Below are positions 46,661 through 57,377 of a DNA stretch of 64,000 nt, piece by piece. The notes beneath the pieces were generated by a model. The model saw only the letters and a program-made list of their open reading frames with translations, did no database searches and was not told where the DNA came from. Positions within the stretch are counted from its first letter, which is position 1. The number at the start of each line of letters is the position of its first letter. Where the stretch lies: contig JAHRYN010000001.1 in assembly GCA_020621405.1 (NCBI GenBank), forward strand, positions 697,883-761,882, in the 5' to 3' direction. The position numbers and the translations under genes are program-made. The stretch is from Betaproteobacteria bacterium. GTDB taxonomy: Bacteria > Pseudomonadota > Gammaproteobacteria > Burkholderiales > Rhodocyclaceae.

Positions 46661-47599
46661 TTACCCGAGCTCGGCCACCAGTTTCGGCACGAGTTCGAAC
46701 AGGTCGCCCACCAGACCGTAATCCGCGACCTGGAAGATCGGCGCATCCGGATCCTTGTTGATCGCCACGATCACCTTCGACTCCTTCATGCCGGCCAGAT
46801 GCTGGATCGCGCCCGACAGGCCGATGGCGATGTACAGGTCGGGGGCGACGATCTTGCCGGTCTGGCCGACCTGATAGTCGTTCGGCGCGTAGCCCGAATC
46901 CACCGCCGCCCGGCTGGCGCCGAGCGCGGCACCCAGCTTGTCGGCCAGCGGCTCGAGCACGCTGTGGTAGCTCTCGGCACTGCCCAGGCCACGCCCGCCG
47001 GACACGACGATGCGTGCGGCACCCAGTTCCGGGCGAGCCGACTGCGACAGCTCCTGCGACACGAAGCTGCTGCGACCGGCCGAAGCCGGCACGTCGATGA
47101 CGCTCACCGCCGCACTGCCACCGGTCACGGGCGCCGGATCGAAGGCGGTGCTGCGCACCGTCACCACCTTGACCGCATCGCGGCTCTGCACTGTGGCCAG
47201 CGCGTTGCCGGCGTAGATCGGACGGGTGAAGGTATCGGCCGACTCCACGGCAACGATGTCCGACACCTGCGCGACATCGAGCAATGCCGCGACCCGCGGC
47301 ATGAAGTTCTTGCCGAAGCTGCTGGCCGGCGCAAGAACGTGCGTGAAGCCGGGCGCCAGCGACACCACCAGCGCGGCGACATCCTCGGCCAGCGGGTGCT
47401 GCAGGTGCGGCGCCTCGGCGCTCAGCACCCTGGTCACCCCGGCGACCGCAGCAGCGGCGGAAACAGCCGCCGCGCAGCCGTGGCCGGCAACCAGTACCGC
47501 AATGTCGCCACCCAGCTTCGCGGCGGCGGAAATCGTGTTCAACGTGGCCGGGCGCAGCGACAGGTTGTCGTGCTCGGCAATAACCAGAATGCTCATCAT
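46661..47599 (-). CDS. etfA: Electron transfer flavoprotein subunit alpha
   Basis: The 312-residue protein starts [12 protein letters not shown] and ends with the FAD-binding domain, where the motifs [30 protein letters not shown] and [12 protein letters not shown] are clear. With EtfB it carries electrons from acyl-CoA dehydrogenase to the membrane ETF-quinone oxidoreductase. It lies 7 bases after etfB. 129 bases separate it from the dehydrogenase; nothing is seen there. Confidence 0.96.
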   Translation of the reverse strand: MMSILVIAEHDNLSLRPATLNTISAAAKLGGDIAVLVAGHGCAAAVSAAAAVAGVTRVLSAEAPHLQHPLAEDVAALVVSLAPGFTHVLAPASSFGKNFMPRVAALLDVAQVSDIVAVESADTFTRPIYAGNALATVQSRDAVKVVTVRSTAFDPAPVTGGSAAVSVIDVPASAGRSSFVSQELSQSARPELGAARIVVSGGRGLGSAESYHSVLEPLADKLGAALGASRAAVDSGYAPNDYQVGQTGKIVAPDLYIAIGLSGAIQHLAGMKESKVIVAINKDPDAPIFQVADYGLVGDLFELVPKLVAELG

Positions 47600-47606
47600 C
47601 CCTTCC

Positions 47607-48359
47607 TCAGCGCAGTACCTTGGCTTCGTTGCGAAGCTTGCCGACCAGTTCGGTCACGTCGGCCACCTTGACGCCCGCCTGGCGTTTTGCCGGCTCGACC
47701 ACGCGCAGCGTGGTCAGGCGCGGCGTCACGTCCACGCCGAGCTCGTCCGGCGTCAGCGTGTCCAGCGGTTTCTTCTTTGCCTTCATGATGTTGGGCAGAC
47801 TGGCGTAGCGCGGTTCGTTCAGCCGCAGGTCGGTCGTGATCAGCGCCGGCAGTGCGACACTGACCGTTTCCAGCCCGCCGTCGATCTCGCGCGTCACCAC
47901 GGCGCGACCGTCGGCCACCTGCACCTTCGACGCGAAGGCGGCCTGACCCCAGCCCAGCAGCGCGGCCAGCATCTGTCCGGTCTGGCTGGCGTCATCGTCG
48001 ATCGCCTGCTTGCCGCAGATCACCAGCTGCGGCTGTTCGCGTTCGGCCACCGCACGCAGCAGCTTGGCCACCGCCAGCGGCTGCAGCTCGGCCTCCGTGC
48101 TGACCAGGATGGCGCGATCGGCACCGATGGCCATTGCGGCGCGCAGGGTGTCCTGGCAGGCCGTGACGCCGCAGGACACGACGATGACCTCGGTCGCCAC
48201 ACCGGCTTCGCGCAGCCGCACCGCCTCTTCCACCGCAATTTCGTCGAACGGATTGATCGACATCTTCACGTTCGCGGTTTCAACGCCGCTGCCATCGCCG
48301 GCAACGCGGATCTTCACGTTGTAATCAATCACCCGCTTGACCGGGACCAGTACCTTCAT
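47607..48359 (-). CDS. etfB: Electron transfer flavoprotein subunit beta
   Basis: The ATG at 48359 ([19 protein letters not shown]) is the canonical family start; an open frame reaching 49094 runs antisense to the regulator gene and is rejected. The 250-residue protein binds AMP and contains [19 protein letters not shown], the [11 protein letters not shown] region and the ETF-beta signature around [20 protein letters not shown]. It is the first gene of the etfB-etfA-ACAD operon. Confidence 0.96.
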   Translation of the reverse strand: MKVLVPVKRVIDYNVKIRVAGDGSGVETANVKMSINPFDEIAVEEAVRLREAGVATEVIVVSCGVTACQDTLRAAMAIGADRAILVSTEAELQPLAVAKLLRAVAEREQPQLVICGKQAIDDDASQTGQMLAALLGWGQAAFASKVQVADGRAVVTREIDGGLETVSVALPALITTDLRLNEPRYASLPNIMKAKKKPLDTLTPDELGVDVTPRLTTLRVVEPAKRQAGVKVADVTELVGKLRNEAKVLR

Positions 48360-48410
48360 CGTTTGCGCCTCCTGCGCTGACAGCTGCTTCATTGACCGTG
48401 CGACATGATC

Positions 48411-48453
48411 GCATCCATACGGATGCGTATGTCCATCTCCATACGGTACCGTA
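48411..48453. promoter_or_regulatory. Palindromic operator region between etfB and the TetR gene
   Basis: CATACG-GATG-CGTATG (48416-48431) overlaps a second inverted repeat, GCATCC-ATAC-GGATGC (48411-48426). A perfect 12-bp palindrome TACGGTACCGTA follows at 48442-48453, and CCATACGG is repeated at 48415 and 48440. They lie within 100 bases of both start codons, as expected for TetR-type operators controlling divergent promoters. Confidence 0.65.
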
Positions 48454-48494
48454 CGCCTCCACCGACGGTCAAGACCCGACAACGGAATACATCC

Positions 48495-49070
48495 ATGCCC
48501 GATACCGAACCGCCTGCCCGCCCCCAGACCGACCGCGACACCTGGCTGCGTGCCGCCACGCAGACCCTGGCCGACAGCGGCGTCGATGGTGTCAAGGTGG
48601 AAACGTTGGCCCGCCAGATCGGCCTGACCAAGGGCAGCTTCTACTGGCACTTCAAGGATCGGCGGGAACTGCTCGACGCCGTGCTCGACAGCTGGCGGGA
48701 CGGGCGCATCGACGACATTGTGCAGCGCACGCAATGTGCTCCGGGCGACGAAATCGCGCAACTTCATCACGTCATCGACACCTACAGCCTGGCCCGCAAC
48801 CGGCGCGGCATGCGCATCGAACTGGCGATCCGCGACTGGGCACGGCACGACGCCCGGGCCCGGCAGATCATCGACGCCGTCGATGCGGTGCGGCTGGAAT
48901 GCGCCAGTGCTCTGTTCGTCGCAGCCGGCCACACGGCCGACGAAGCGGCCTGCCGCAGCCTGCTGCTGTACGCCTACGTGTTCGGCCTGGGCATGATGGA
49001 CGGCGAGCGCGAAGCGCCGCGACCCGTGGCATCGCGCACCTTCATCGCGAACCTGATCACGGGAAAGTGA
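48495..49070 (+). CDS. TetR-family transcriptional regulator
   Basis: The ATG at 48495 ([11 protein letters not shown]) is preferred over one at 48405 that lies inside the operator region. The 191-residue protein has an N-terminal helix-turn-helix ([19 protein letters not shown], about residues 37-55) and a helical ligand-binding domain. Divergence from etfB-etfA-ACAD and the palindromes between them suggest that it represses that operon in response to an acyl-CoA. The effector is inferred. Confidence 0.88.
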   Translation: MPDTEPPARPQTDRDTWLRAATQTLADSGVDGVKVETLARQIGLTKGSFYWHFKDRRELLDAVLDSWRDGRIDDIVQRTQCAPGDEIAQLHHVIDTYSLARNRRGMRIELAIRDWARHDARARQIIDAVDAVRLECASALFVAAGHTADEAACRSLLLYAYVFGLGMMDGEREAPRPVASRTFIANLITGK

Positions 49071-49178
49071 CGGTTTGCGCACGTTTGTGCGCAAAGGTTC
49101 GCGCCCCTGTCATGTACCGACGCGGATAATTGCCGCGTTGCGGTATCGCCCCCCTGCTCCACACAGAAAGGAAACCTG

Positions 49179-50555
49179 ATGTCCTTCCCGGCACCCGAAA
49201 TTTTCAAGGCCTACGATATCCGCGGCATCGTGGACAAGACGCTGACTGCCGACGCGGTGCGCGCGATCGGCCATGCGCTCGGCTCCGAAGCGGTCAAGCG
49301 TGGCCAGAAGACGATCGCGGTCGGCCGCGACGGCCGGCTGTCGGGTCCGGAACTGGCCGGCGCGCTGGCGGCCGGCATCAACGCCGCCGGCGTCGACGTG
49401 CTGGACATCGGCTGCGTGCCGACGCCGCTGTCCTACTTCGCGGCGTTCGATCTGGGCACCGACAGCGCGGTCAGCGTCACCGGCAGCCACAACCCGCCCG
49501 ACTACAACGGCCTGAAAATGGTGCTCGGCGGACAGACGCTGTACGGCGACATGATCCAGGACCTGCGCCGGCGCATCGTCGACAACGACCTGGTGCACGG
49601 CCAGGGCACGACCCGCCACGCCGACGTGCGCGACGCCTACATCACGCGCGTGACCTCCGACGTCAAGCTGAAGCGCCGCATGAAGATCGTCATCGACTGC
49701 GGCAACGGCGTGGCCGGCGACATCGCGCAGCGCCTGTTCGAGGCACTCGGCTGCGAAGTGACGCCGCTGTTCTGCGAAGTCGACGGCAATTTCCCGAATC
49801 ACCACCCTGACCCGTCCAAGCCGGAAAACCTGGAAGATCTGATCCGCGTGCTGGCTGCCGGCGACGCCGAGATCGGCCTGGCGTTCGACGGTGACGGCGA
49901 CCGCCTGGGCGTGGTCACGCGCGACGGCGAAATCATCTATCCGGACCGCCAGCTCATGCTGTTCGCCGCCGACGTGCTGTCGCGCCAGCCCGGCGCGCAG
50001 ATCGTCTATGACGTTAAATGCACGCGCCTGCTGGCCCCCTGGGTACGCGAACACGGCGGCGAGCCGGTCATGTGGAACACTGGTCACGCACTGATCAAGG
50101 CCAAGCTCAAGCAGAGTGGCGCCGCGCTGGCCGGCGAGATGAGCGGCCACATGTTCTTCAAGGAACGCTGGTTCGGCTTCGACGACGGCCTGTATGCAGG
50201 CGCCCGCCTGCTGGAAATCCTGTCCGCGTCACCGGACGGCAATGCGGTGCTCAAGGCACTGCCCACCGCGTTGTCCACGCCCGAGCTGAACCTGAAGATG
50301 AACGAGGGCGAGCCGCATGCGCTGATCGCGCAAATGCAGGAATCGGCGGTGTTCGACGGCGCGCGCGACATCATCAAGATCGACGGCCTGCGCGTGGAGT
50401 ACACCGACGGCTTCGGGCTGATGCGCGCATCGAACACGACCCCGGTGGTCGTGCTGCGCTTCGAGGCCGACAACGCCGCCGCGCTGGCGCGCATCCAGTC
50501 GGACTTCCGTGGTGTGCTGCTGCGCCAGCGGCCCGATCTGAAGCTGCCGTTCTGA
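49179..50555 (+). CDS. algC: Phosphomannomutase/phosphoglucomutase
   Basis: The 458-residue enzyme interconverts 1- and 6-phosphates of mannose and glucose for exopolysaccharide, LPS and storage sugars. AGAAAGGAAA precedes the ATG. The start FKAYDIRGIV and the phospho-Ser motif SVTGSHNPPDYNG (Ser about residue 106) are clear. So are the metal-binding DGDGDR (about 241-246), the sugar-binding GGEPVM...GEMSGHMFFKERWFG and the phosphate-binding DGLRVEYTDGFGLMRASNTTP. All four domains are present. Confidence 0.93.
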   Translation: MSFPAPEIFKAYDIRGIVDKTLTADAVRAIGHALGSEAVKRGQKTIAVGRDGRLSGPELAGALAAGINAAGVDVLDIGCVPTPLSYFAAFDLGTDSAVSVTGSHNPPDYNGLKMVLGGQTLYGDMIQDLRRRIVDNDLVHGQGTTRHADVRDAYITRVTSDVKLKRRMKIVIDCGNGVAGDIAQRLFEALGCEVTPLFCEVDGNFPNHHPDPSKPENLEDLIRVLAAGDAEIGLAFDGDGDRLGVVTRDGEIIYPDRQLMLFAADVLSRQPGAQIVYDVKCTRLLAPWVREHGGEPVMWNTGHALIKAKLKQSGAALAGEMSGHMFFKERWFGFDDGLYAGARLLEILSASPDGNAVLKALPTALSTPELNLKMNEGEPHALIAQMQESAVFDGARDIIKIDGLRVEYTDGFGLMRASNTTPVVVLRFEADNAAALARIQSDFRGVLLRQRPDLKLPF

Positions 50556-50564
50556 ACCGGGCGG

Positions 50565-50603
50565 CCGCAATGACCGTTCCGGCAAAGCGGACGGTCATTG
50601 CGG
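50565..50603 (+). terminator. Long hairpin after algC
   Basis: CCGCAATGACCGT at 50565-50577 pairs perfectly with 50591-50603 (13 bp, 13-base loop), ten bases after the stop. No T-tract follows, so it is a strong but atypical terminator. Confidence 0.55.
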
Positions 50604-50717
50604 CGTCGTGAAATCCGGCGGACGTGCGCGGGGCCGCCGGTCATGCGGAATATCCGGGCAGTGAAATAAAGCCGGCGCCCACCCTAAATATGTCGGCCGG
50701 CATGCCGAAACATCAAT

Positions 50718-51956
50718 ATGCTCACCGCCGCCACAACCAATATCTATGTAGGCCGTCAGCCCATCCTTGACCGGGACAACAGGCTGTACGCCTACGAACT
50801 GCTGTTCCGCTCCGGACAGATCGAACAGGCCGAATTCCACTGCGACGTCCGCGCCACCGCCCACGTCATCACCACGGTGTTCAACGAACTCGGACTCGAG
50901 CGCTCGCTGGGCAATGCCTTCGGCTTCGTCAATGTCAGCGAGGACATGCTGATGTCGGAGGCGATCGAACTGCTGCCTGCCGACAAGATCGTCATTGAAC
51001 TGCTGGAAACCATCCCGCCGTCGCCCGAGGTGATCCGCCGCGCACGCGAACTGGTGAACAAGGGCTTCCGGCTCGCGCTGGACGACGTGCTGATCCTCGA
51101 GGACGCCTTCAAGCCGCTGGTCGAGATCGCATCCGTGATCAAGATCGACGTGCTGGCCATCGCGCCCGATGCACTGCCCGAAATCGTCGAAAGCTTCCGC
51201 CCGTACAAGGCCAGGCTGCTGGCCGAAAAGGTCGACAACGCCGAACAGGCGCAGCGCTGCCGCGATCTGGGTTTCACCTATTTCCAGGGCTATTTCTTCG
51301 CCCGCCCGAGCGTGTTGAGCACCCGCACGCTGAGCGCCGGTGAAACGACGCTGCTGCGCCTGCTCGGACTGGTCATGGGCGATGCCGAAACCGTCGAGAT
51401 GGAACCGCTGATCAAGCAGGAACCGACTCTGCTGGTGAACCTGATGCGCGTCACCAATTCGATCGGCAACGGCAGCAGCCGCCAGATATCGACGGCACGC
51501 GAAGCCATCACGCTGCTCGGACGCACTCAGCTGCAGCGCTGGCTGCAGCTGCTGCTGTTCTGCTCGCAGGGTGGCGGCAGCGATCCGCGCAACCCGCTGC
51601 TGTCGATGGTCGCAACCCGCGCCCGCACGATGGAAACGCTGGCTGCGCGGCTCGGGAGGAAGGAATGCGATCCGGAGTGCGCCTTCCTGACCGGCATCCT
51701 GTCGCTGCTGCCGGCGCTGCTCGGTGTGCAGATGAACGAAATCCTCGACACCCTGGCCGTCGACGACGGGATCCGCGCGGCGCTGACCGACAGCAGCGGC
51801 ACACTGGGAAGCCTGCTGACGCTGATGCGCAACTGGGAAGAGGATGAGCTGGGCGACTTCGTCGGCACCCTGTCGACCGTAGCGCCCCTGACCATGGATG
51901 ACTTCAACCACGCCGCGTCGGAAGCGATGAGCTGGGCGGCAACGCTCGGACAGTAA
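50718..51956 (+). CDS. EAL-HDOD signalling protein (YuxH type), probably non-catalytic EAL
   Basis: The 412-residue protein starts MLTAATTNIYVGRQPILDRD. The first half resembles an EAL domain (YAYELLFRSG, GFVNVSEDMLM, LALDDV, IKIDVLA, EKVDNAEQ). The EAL triad reads ELL and DDFG is LDDV, so c-di-GMP hydrolysis is doubtful. The second half is an HDOD domain (about residues 200-400). Such proteins regulate motility, type IV pili or biofilm in other bacteria. It is followed after 16 bases by a second HDOD gene, so the two probably act together. Confidence 0.85.
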   Translation: MLTAATTNIYVGRQPILDRDNRLYAYELLFRSGQIEQAEFHCDVRATAHVITTVFNELGLERSLGNAFGFVNVSEDMLMSEAIELLPADKIVIELLETIPPSPEVIRRARELVNKGFRLALDDVLILEDAFKPLVEIASVIKIDVLAIAPDALPEIVESFRPYKARLLAEKVDNAEQAQRCRDLGFTYFQGYFFARPSVLSTRTLSAGETTLLRLLGLVMGDAETVEMEPLIKQEPTLLVNLMRVTNSIGNGSSRQISTAREAITLLGRTQLQRWLQLLLFCSQGGGSDPRNPLLSMVATRARTMETLAARLGRKECDPECAFLTGILSLLPALLGVQMNEILDTLAVDDGIRAALTDSSGTLGSLLTLMRNWEEDELGDFVGTLSTVAPLTMDDFNHAASEAMSWAATLGQ

Positions 51957-51972
51957 GCGGCGGGAGATATCG

Positions 51973-52800
51973 ATGAGTTCCCTTGACCGGATATTCAGTG
52001 CCACGGCACAGCTGCCTGCGATCCCGCGCGTGGTGCAGAAGATGATAGACACGCTCGGGTCGGAAGACGCCGATCTGCAGCCGCTGATCGCGGAAATCCG
52101 CCAGGATCCGTCGATATCGGCACGTGTGCTGAGACTGGCGAATTCAGGCTTCTACGGCAGCCGGCGCAGTGTCGGATCGATCAGCGATGCGGTCGGAATG
52201 ATAGGCACGCGCGCCATGCGCACGCTGGTGATCTCGGCCGGCATCGGCAGTGCCTTTCCCAGGGTACCCGGCATCAACCTCAAGGATTTCTGGCGCCACG
52301 CGCTGATGACCGCCAGCGCCAGCGCGCTGCTGGCCCGCCACGCCGGCGAAAATCCGGACCACGCCTACAGCGCCGGTCTGATGCACCGGGTCGGCCAGCT
52401 GATGATCCACATCGCCTTTCCGCGCGTTGCAGAAGAGCTGGCGCACGACTGCCAGGGCCTCAGCGTCACCGAGCGGGTGGCCACGGAAAGCCTGAAGCTG
52501 AATACCAACCACTGCGAGATCGGTGCCGAACTGGCCATGCGCTGGAATTTTCCCGAAAGCATCGCCCGGGCGCTGCAGCACTATTGCCGGCCGCACGAAC
52601 CCGAAGCCTCGCGGCTGGCGCGCCTGACCAATGTTGCGGCGCAGATCGCCTTCGAAATCGACGAAAACGTCCAGCCGGAAGACATCGCGCAGCATCTGAA
52701 CCAGTCGATAACCGACTTGTGCGGACTGGATCGGTCGTCCCTGCTGACCGACATCGAATACTGCGCGGAACACGCCGCAGAGGCGGAACTCGCGATCTGA
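51973..52800 (+). CDS. HDOD-domain signalling protein
   Basis: The 275-residue protein is essentially one HDOD domain: LPAIPRVVQKMIDTL at the start, ISARVLRLANSGFYGSRRSVGSI in the core and SAGLMHRVGQLM where active HD proteins have GLLHDIG. The His-Asp metal pair is therefore incomplete, as is usual for HDOD proteins, which act as non-enzymatic regulators. It is cotranscribed with the EAL-HDOD gene upstream and ends at a strong terminator. Confidence 0.88.
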   Translation: MSSLDRIFSATAQLPAIPRVVQKMIDTLGSEDADLQPLIAEIRQDPSISARVLRLANSGFYGSRRSVGSISDAVGMIGTRAMRTLVISAGIGSAFPRVPGINLKDFWRHALMTASASALLARHAGENPDHAYSAGLMHRVGQLMIHIAFPRVAEELAHDCQGLSVTERVATESLKLNTNHCEIGAELAMRWNFPESIARALQHYCRPHEPEASRLARLTNVAAQIAFEIDENVQPEDIAQHLNQSITDLCGLDRSSLLTDIEYCAEHAAEAELAI

Positions 52801-52808
52801 CGTCCGTC

Positions 52809-52851
52809 TGCCAATGAAAAAGCCGCTCATCGAGCGGCTTTTTCATTGGCA
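52809..52851. terminator. Strong bidirectional terminator
   Basis: A 20-bp stem with a three-base ATC loop (52829-52831) has GCCGCTC next to the loop, an AAAAA run on one side and TTTTT on the other. It ends the HDOD operon on the plus strand and the alaS operon on the minus strand. Confidence 0.92.
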
Positions 52852-52861
52852 GCGAAGCAAG

Positions 52862-53158
52862 TCAGCGCATCTTCGGATTCAGCGAACCGCGGTTGTAGTC
52901 CTTGTCGCCCGGCATCAGCATGCGCGTACCGAACCAGCCGCCCTGCGCCGCTTCCGGGCGCAGATGGTTCTCCGGATAGGTATCGGCGATCCTCTTGGCT
53001 TCGGCCTGCCTGGACGCATCGACGAACTTCCAGCGTCCGTCCGGCAGCAGCTGTACGTGCTCGCCGGTGGCCGTGGTGGCTTCGATCACGCTGCCCTCAC
53101 CGGCGCTGGCCAGCACCGGCGCGCACAGCGCCAGCAGCATGCCGACGGAACGCTTCAT
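52862..53158 (-). CDS. Small exported protein of unknown function
   Basis: The 98-residue product starts at 53158 with an ATG that overlaps the alaS stop (ATGA). It has a Sec signal ([20 protein letters not shown]). The mature part of about 78 residues has a GEHVQLLPDGRWKFVD segment typical of small bacterial periplasmic proteins and no cysteine. I do not recognise its family beyond that. A longer open frame upstream is antisense noise inside alaS. Confidence 0.65.
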   Translation of the reverse strand: MKRSVGMLLALCAPVLASAGEGSVIEATTATGEHVQLLPDGRWKFVDASRQAEAKRIADTYPENHLRPEAAQGGWFGTRMLMPGDKDYNRGSLNPKMR

Positions 53159-55773
53159 CACAGCTTGCCCTCGATCCAGCTGGTTACGCCGGCCAGCGCG
53201 GCCGGCAGGTTTTCCGGCTGGGTACCGCCGGCCTGCGCCATGTCCGGCTTGCCACCGCCCTTGCCGCCGACCTGGGCGGCGACGAAATTGACCAGCTCGC
53301 CCGCCTTCACCTTGGACACCAGATCCGGCGTCACGCCGGCGATCAGACTCACCTTGCCGTCGACCACCGCCGCCAGCACGATGGCCGCCGACCCGAGCTT
53401 GTCGCGCAGCTTGTCCAGCGTTTCGCGCAATGCCGGCACGTCGGCCCCTTCCATCACCGCTGCCAGCACCTTCGCACCGCCGACCGTCACCGCCTGCGCG
53501 GCCAGATCGTCGCCCTGGCTGGCGGCAAGCTTGCTCTTGAGCCTGGCCAGTTCCTTTTCGAGGGAACGGACAGTGTCCAGCACCTGCGCGATCTTGGTTG
53601 GCAGTTCGGCCGGAGGCGCCTTGAACGCCGCCGCCGCTTGCGCGACCAGCCGGTCCTGACGCTGCACGAAAGCCACCGCGTTCTCGCCGGTGATCGCTTC
53701 TACCCGGCGGATGCCGGCGGCAACGCCCGCCTCGACCACGATCTTGAACAGGCCGATGTCGCCGGTACGCGCAACGTGGGTGCCGCCGCACAGTTCGCGC
53801 GACGAGCCGATGTCGAGCACGCGCACCTCGTCGCCGTACTTTTCGCCGAACAGCATCATGGCGCCGGTCTTCTGCGCGTCCTCGATCGACATCACGCGCG
53901 CCTGCGTCGCCGCATTGGCAAGGATTTCGCTGTTGACGATGCGTTCGACGCGGGCGATTTCGTCATCGGTCATCGGCGCGTTGTGCACGAAGTCGAAGCG
54001 CGTCTTGTCGGCATCGACCAGCGAACCCTTCTGCTGCACATGCCCGCCCAGCACCTCGCGCAGCGCCTTGTGCATCAGGTGGGTGACCGAATGGTTGCGT
54101 CCGGTCGCGGCACGGGCCGCCACATCGACACGGGCCGAAACGGCGTCGCCGACCGCCAGCCGGCCGGTGCCGACCACGCCATGGTGGCCGAACACCGCCG
54201 CCTGAATCTTCAGCGTGTCCTCGACCTTGAAGATGCCCTGCGCACCGCGCAGCTCGCCGCGATCGCCGACCTGACCGCCGGATTCGGCGTAGAACGGCGT
54301 GTCGTCGAGCACCACGACACCCAGTTCGCCCTCGTGCAGTTCGCCGACCGCCACGCCGTCGCGGTACAGCGCCAGCACACGGCCCTGGGTGTCGAGCTTG
54401 TCGTAACCATGGAAGGCGGTCGGCGCACCGTCGTACTCGAGCGCGGTCGCCATGCGGAACTTGCCGGCGGCGCGCGCCTGATCCTTCTGCCGTGCCATCG
54501 CGCTGTCGAAGCCCGCGGTATCGACCGTCAGGCCGCGCTCGCGGCAGATGTCGGCCGTCAGGTCGAGCGGGAAGCCATAGGTGTCGTGCAGCTTGAACGC
54601 CGTCTCGCCATCCAGCGCCGCCCCCGGCACCAGGGCCGCCAGTGCGGCGTCGAGGATGGACATGCCGTTCTCGATGGTGGCGAAGAAGCGCTCCTCTTCC
54701 TGCCGGAGCACGTCCATCACCTTCTGCTGCGCCGCTGCCAGTTCCGGGTAGGCCGCACCCATCTGCGCGACGAGGTCCGGCACCATGCGGTGGAAGAAGG
54801 CGGCGCGCGCGCCAAGCTTGTAGCCGTGGCGGATGGCGCGGCGGATGATGCGGCGCAGAACGTAGCCGCGGCCTTCGTTGCCCGGAATGACGCCGTCGGC
54901 GATCAGGAAGGAACAGGCGCGGATGTGGTCCGCCAGCACCTTCAGCGACGGGTTGTCGAGGTCGCTGGTGTGCGTCTCGCGCGCCGCAGCGGCGATCAGC
55001 GCGACGAACAGATCGATCTCGTAATTGCTGTGCACATGCTGCAGCACGGCGGCGATGCGCTCCAGGCCCATGCCGGTATCGACGCTGGGTTTGGGCAGCT
55101 TGTGCAGCACGCCCGCCTCGTCGCGGTTGTACTGCATGAACACGTTGTTCCAGATTTCGATGAAACGGTCGCCATCCTCGTCCGGCGATCCCGGCGGGCC
55201 GCCCGGGATGTGGGCGCCGTGGTCGTAGAAGATTTCGGTGCAAGGGCCGCACGGGCCGGTGTCGCCCATCATCCAGAAGTTATCGGAGGCGTAGCGCGCG
55301 CCCTTGTTGTCGCCGATGCGGATCACGCGCTCGGCCGGCACGCCGATCTCCTTCGTCCAGATGTCGAAGGCTTCGTCGTCCTCGGCATACACGGTGATCG
55401 TCAGCTTGTCTTTCGGCAGCTTGAACACTTCGGTCAGCAGTTCCCACGCATAGCCGATGGCATCGCGCTTGAAGTAGTCGCCGAAGCTGAAGTTGCCGAG
55501 CATTTCGAAGAAGGTGTGATGGCGCGCGGTGTAGCCGACGTTTTCAAGGTCGTTGTGCTTGCCGCCGGCACGCACGCACTTCTGCGAGGTGGTGGCGCGG
55601 TTGTAGCCACGCTTGTCGAAGCCGAGGAACACGTCCTTGAACTGGTTCATGCCCGCGTTGGTAAACAGCAGGGTCGGATCTTCGTGCGGCACCAGCGAGC
55701 TGGACGCCACGATCTGGTGTCCCTTGGACGCGAAGAAATTCAGGAAGGCGGAACGGATATCGGCGCTGGTCAT
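53158..55773 (-). CDS. alaS: Alanyl-tRNA synthetase
   Basis: The 871-residue enzyme is read from the ATG at 55773 ([14 protein letters not shown]); the codon at 55782 is TTG. The class II aminoacylation core has [13 protein letters not shown] (motif 2-like region), [20 protein letters not shown] and the motif 3 region [15 protein letters not shown]. The editing domain has [17 protein letters not shown] and the zinc ligands [15 protein letters not shown]. The C-terminal C-Ala domain ([13 protein letters not shown]) is complete. The length is normal. Confidence 0.97.
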   Translation of the reverse strand: MTSADIRSAFLNFFASKGHQIVASSSLVPHEDPTLLFTNAGMNQFKDVFLGFDKRGYNRATTSQKCVRAGGKHNDLENVGYTARHHTFFEMLGNFSFGDYFKRDAIGYAWELLTEVFKLPKDKLTITVYAEDDEAFDIWTKEIGVPAERVIRIGDNKGARYASDNFWMMGDTGPCGPCTEIFYDHGAHIPGGPPGSPDEDGDRFIEIWNNVFMQYNRDEAGVLHKLPKPSVDTGMGLERIAAVLQHVHSNYEIDLFVALIAAAARETHTSDLDNPSLKVLADHIRACSFLIADGVIPGNEGRGYVLRRIIRRAIRHGYKLGARAAFFHRMVPDLVAQMGAAYPELAAAQQKVMDVLRQEEERFFATIENGMSILDAALAALVPGAALDGETAFKLHDTYGFPLDLTADICRERGLTVDTAGFDSAMARQKDQARAAGKFRMATALEYDGAPTAFHGYDKLDTQGRVLALYRDGVAVGELHEGELGVVVLDDTPFYAESGGQVGDRGELRGAQGIFKVEDTLKIQAAVFGHHGVVGTGRLAVGDAVSARVDVAARAATGRNHSVTHLMHKALREVLGGHVQQKGSLVDADKTRFDFVHNAPMTDDEIARVERIVNSEILANAATQARVMSIEDAQKTGAMMLFGEKYGDEVRVLDIGSSRELCGGTHVARTGDIGLFKIVVEAGVAAGIRRVEAITGENAVAFVQRQDRLVAQAAAAFKAPPAELPTKIAQVLDTVRSLEKELARLKSKLAASQGDDLAAQAVTVGGAKVLAAVMEGADVPALRETLDKLRDKLGSAAIVLAAVVDGKVSLIAGVTPDLVSKVKAGELVNFVAAQVGGKGGGKPDMAQAGGTQPENLPAALAGVTSWIEGKL

Positions 55774-55904
55774 GGTCGGCAAGATGAATTCGGGGGAGCG
55801 CTACACTGCGCAAAACAGACGCGGATTCTAGCATTCGCGCCAGCGGCACCCCAGCGGCGTCGCAGCGCAGCAAAGGTTCGCGAACATTCACGTCAGGGAG
55901 GCTC

Positions 55905-57377
55905 ATGCGTCACATCCTCGCACTCGATCAGGGCACGACCAGTTCGCGCGCGCTGTTGTTCGACATGGACGCCCGGGTCTGCGGCATGGCGCAGCGCGAA
56001 CTGCCGCAGCACTACCCGCAGCCGGGCCGGGTCGAACACGACGCCGCGCGGATCTGGACCGACACGCTGGCCTGCGCGCGCGAAGCGCTGATGCGCGCCG
56101 CCGTGCCGGTGGACGACATCGCCGCGATCGGCATCACCAACCAGCGCGAAACCGTCGTGCTGTGGGACCGTGCGACCGGCCGGCCGATCGCGCCGGCCAT
56201 CGTGTGGCAGGACCGGCGCACGACGGACATCTGCGCGCAGCTGAAGGCCGACGGTCACGAAGAGGCGGTGCGTACAAAGACCGGACTGGTGCTGGACCCC
56301 TACTTTTCGGCCAGCAAGATCGCCTGGCTGCTCGACCACGTGCCCGGCGCACGCGACCGTGCGCTGCGCGGCGAACTCGCCTGCGGCACGATGGACAGCT
56401 GGCTGGTCTGGCAGCTGACCGGCGGCCGGACGCACGTCATCGATCTGAGCAATGCCAGCCGCACCCAGCTGCTGGACATACACACCGGGCAATGGGACGA
56501 CGGCCTGCTTGAACTGTTCAATATTCCGCGCGCACTGCTGCCGCGCGTGGTCCGGTCGAGCGGCGTGATCGCCGAAACCGACGCCACACTGTTCGGCCGT
56601 CCGCTGCCGATCGCCGGCATCGCAGGCGACCAGCAGGCCGCGCTCTATGGTCAGGGCTGCACGTCGGCTGGACTGGCCAAGAACACCTATGGCACCGGCT
56701 GCTTCATGCTGATGCATACCGGTGCACAGGCCATCGAATCCCGCCACGGACTGCTCACCACCTGCGCGGCGCAGACGTCGGAGCGCATCGAATACGCGCT
56801 CGAAGGCAGCGTGTTCGTCACCGGCGCGCTGGTGCAGTGGCTGCGCGACGGTCTGGGGCTGATCGCCCATTCGGGCGATATCGAGATGCTGGCTGCCAGC
56901 GTGCCGGACAGCGGCGGCGTCACCATCGTGCCGGCCTTCACTGGTCTGGGCGCACCGCACTGGTCGCCCGACGCGCGTGGTGCGATCTACGGCCTGACCC
57001 GCGGCAGCACGCGCGCCCACATCGCCCGCGCCGCGCTCGAAGCCATCGCGCTGCAGACGCTGGACGTGATGCGCGCGATGGAGGCCGACGCCGGCGAGCG
57101 CCTGCGCGAACTGCGGGTCGATGGCGGCGGCACCGCGAATGCGCTGCTGATGCAGATGCAGGCCGATCTGCTGGGCTGCCCGGTGCGCGTGGCGCCCGGC
57201 GCCGAAACCACGGCGCTCGGCGCGGCACTGCTGGCGGCACGCGGCATCGGCGCGGACATGCGCACGCCGGACGATTCAGGACGGCTGTTCGAACCGGCCG
57301 ACCGGCGCCAGGACGCATTGATCGAGCAGTGGCGGGCCGCCCTGCACGCCACGCTGGATCATGCGCAGAGTCGCTGA
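55905..57377 (+). CDS. glpK: Glycerol kinase
   Basis: The 490-residue FGGY kinase phosphorylates glycerol to glycerol 3-phosphate. GGGAGG precedes the [23 protein letters not shown] carries the phosphate-binding loop. [53 protein letters not shown] and the second signature [12 protein letters not shown] are typical. [22 protein letters not shown] is in the C-terminal lobe. It converges with ugpQ, overlapping its 3' end by 19 bases. No glpF or glpD is seen in the window. Confidence 0.96.
   Translation: MRHILALDQGTTSSRALLFDMDARVCGMAQRELPQHYPQPGRVEHDAARIWTDTLACAREALMRAAVPVDDIAAIGITNQRETVVLWDRATGRPIAPAIVWQDRRTTDICAQLKADGHEEAVRTKTGLVLDPYFSASKIAWLLDHVPGARDRALRGELACGTMDSWLVWQLTGGRTHVIDLSNASRTQLLDIHTGQWDDGLLELFNIPRALLPRVVRSSGVIAETDATLFGRPLPIAGIAGDQQAALYGQGCTSAGLAKNTYGTGCFMLMHTGAQAIESRHGLLTTCAAQTSERIEYALEGSVFVTGALVQWLRDGLGLIAHSGDIEMLAASVPDSGGVTIVPAFTGLGAPHWSPDARGAIYGLTRGSTRAHIARAALEAIALQTLDVMRAMEADAGERLRELRVDGGGTANALLMQMQADLLGCPVRVAPGAETTALGAALLAARGIGADMRTPDDSGRLFEPADRRQDALIEQWRAALHATLDHAQSR

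Noticed and set aside
52846-56091. Open frame of 1081 codons on the plus strand
   Set aside because: It is antisense to alaS and part of glpK, is rich in Arg/His/Gln typical of GC-rich shadow frames, and has no family motif, while alaS is unmistakable.
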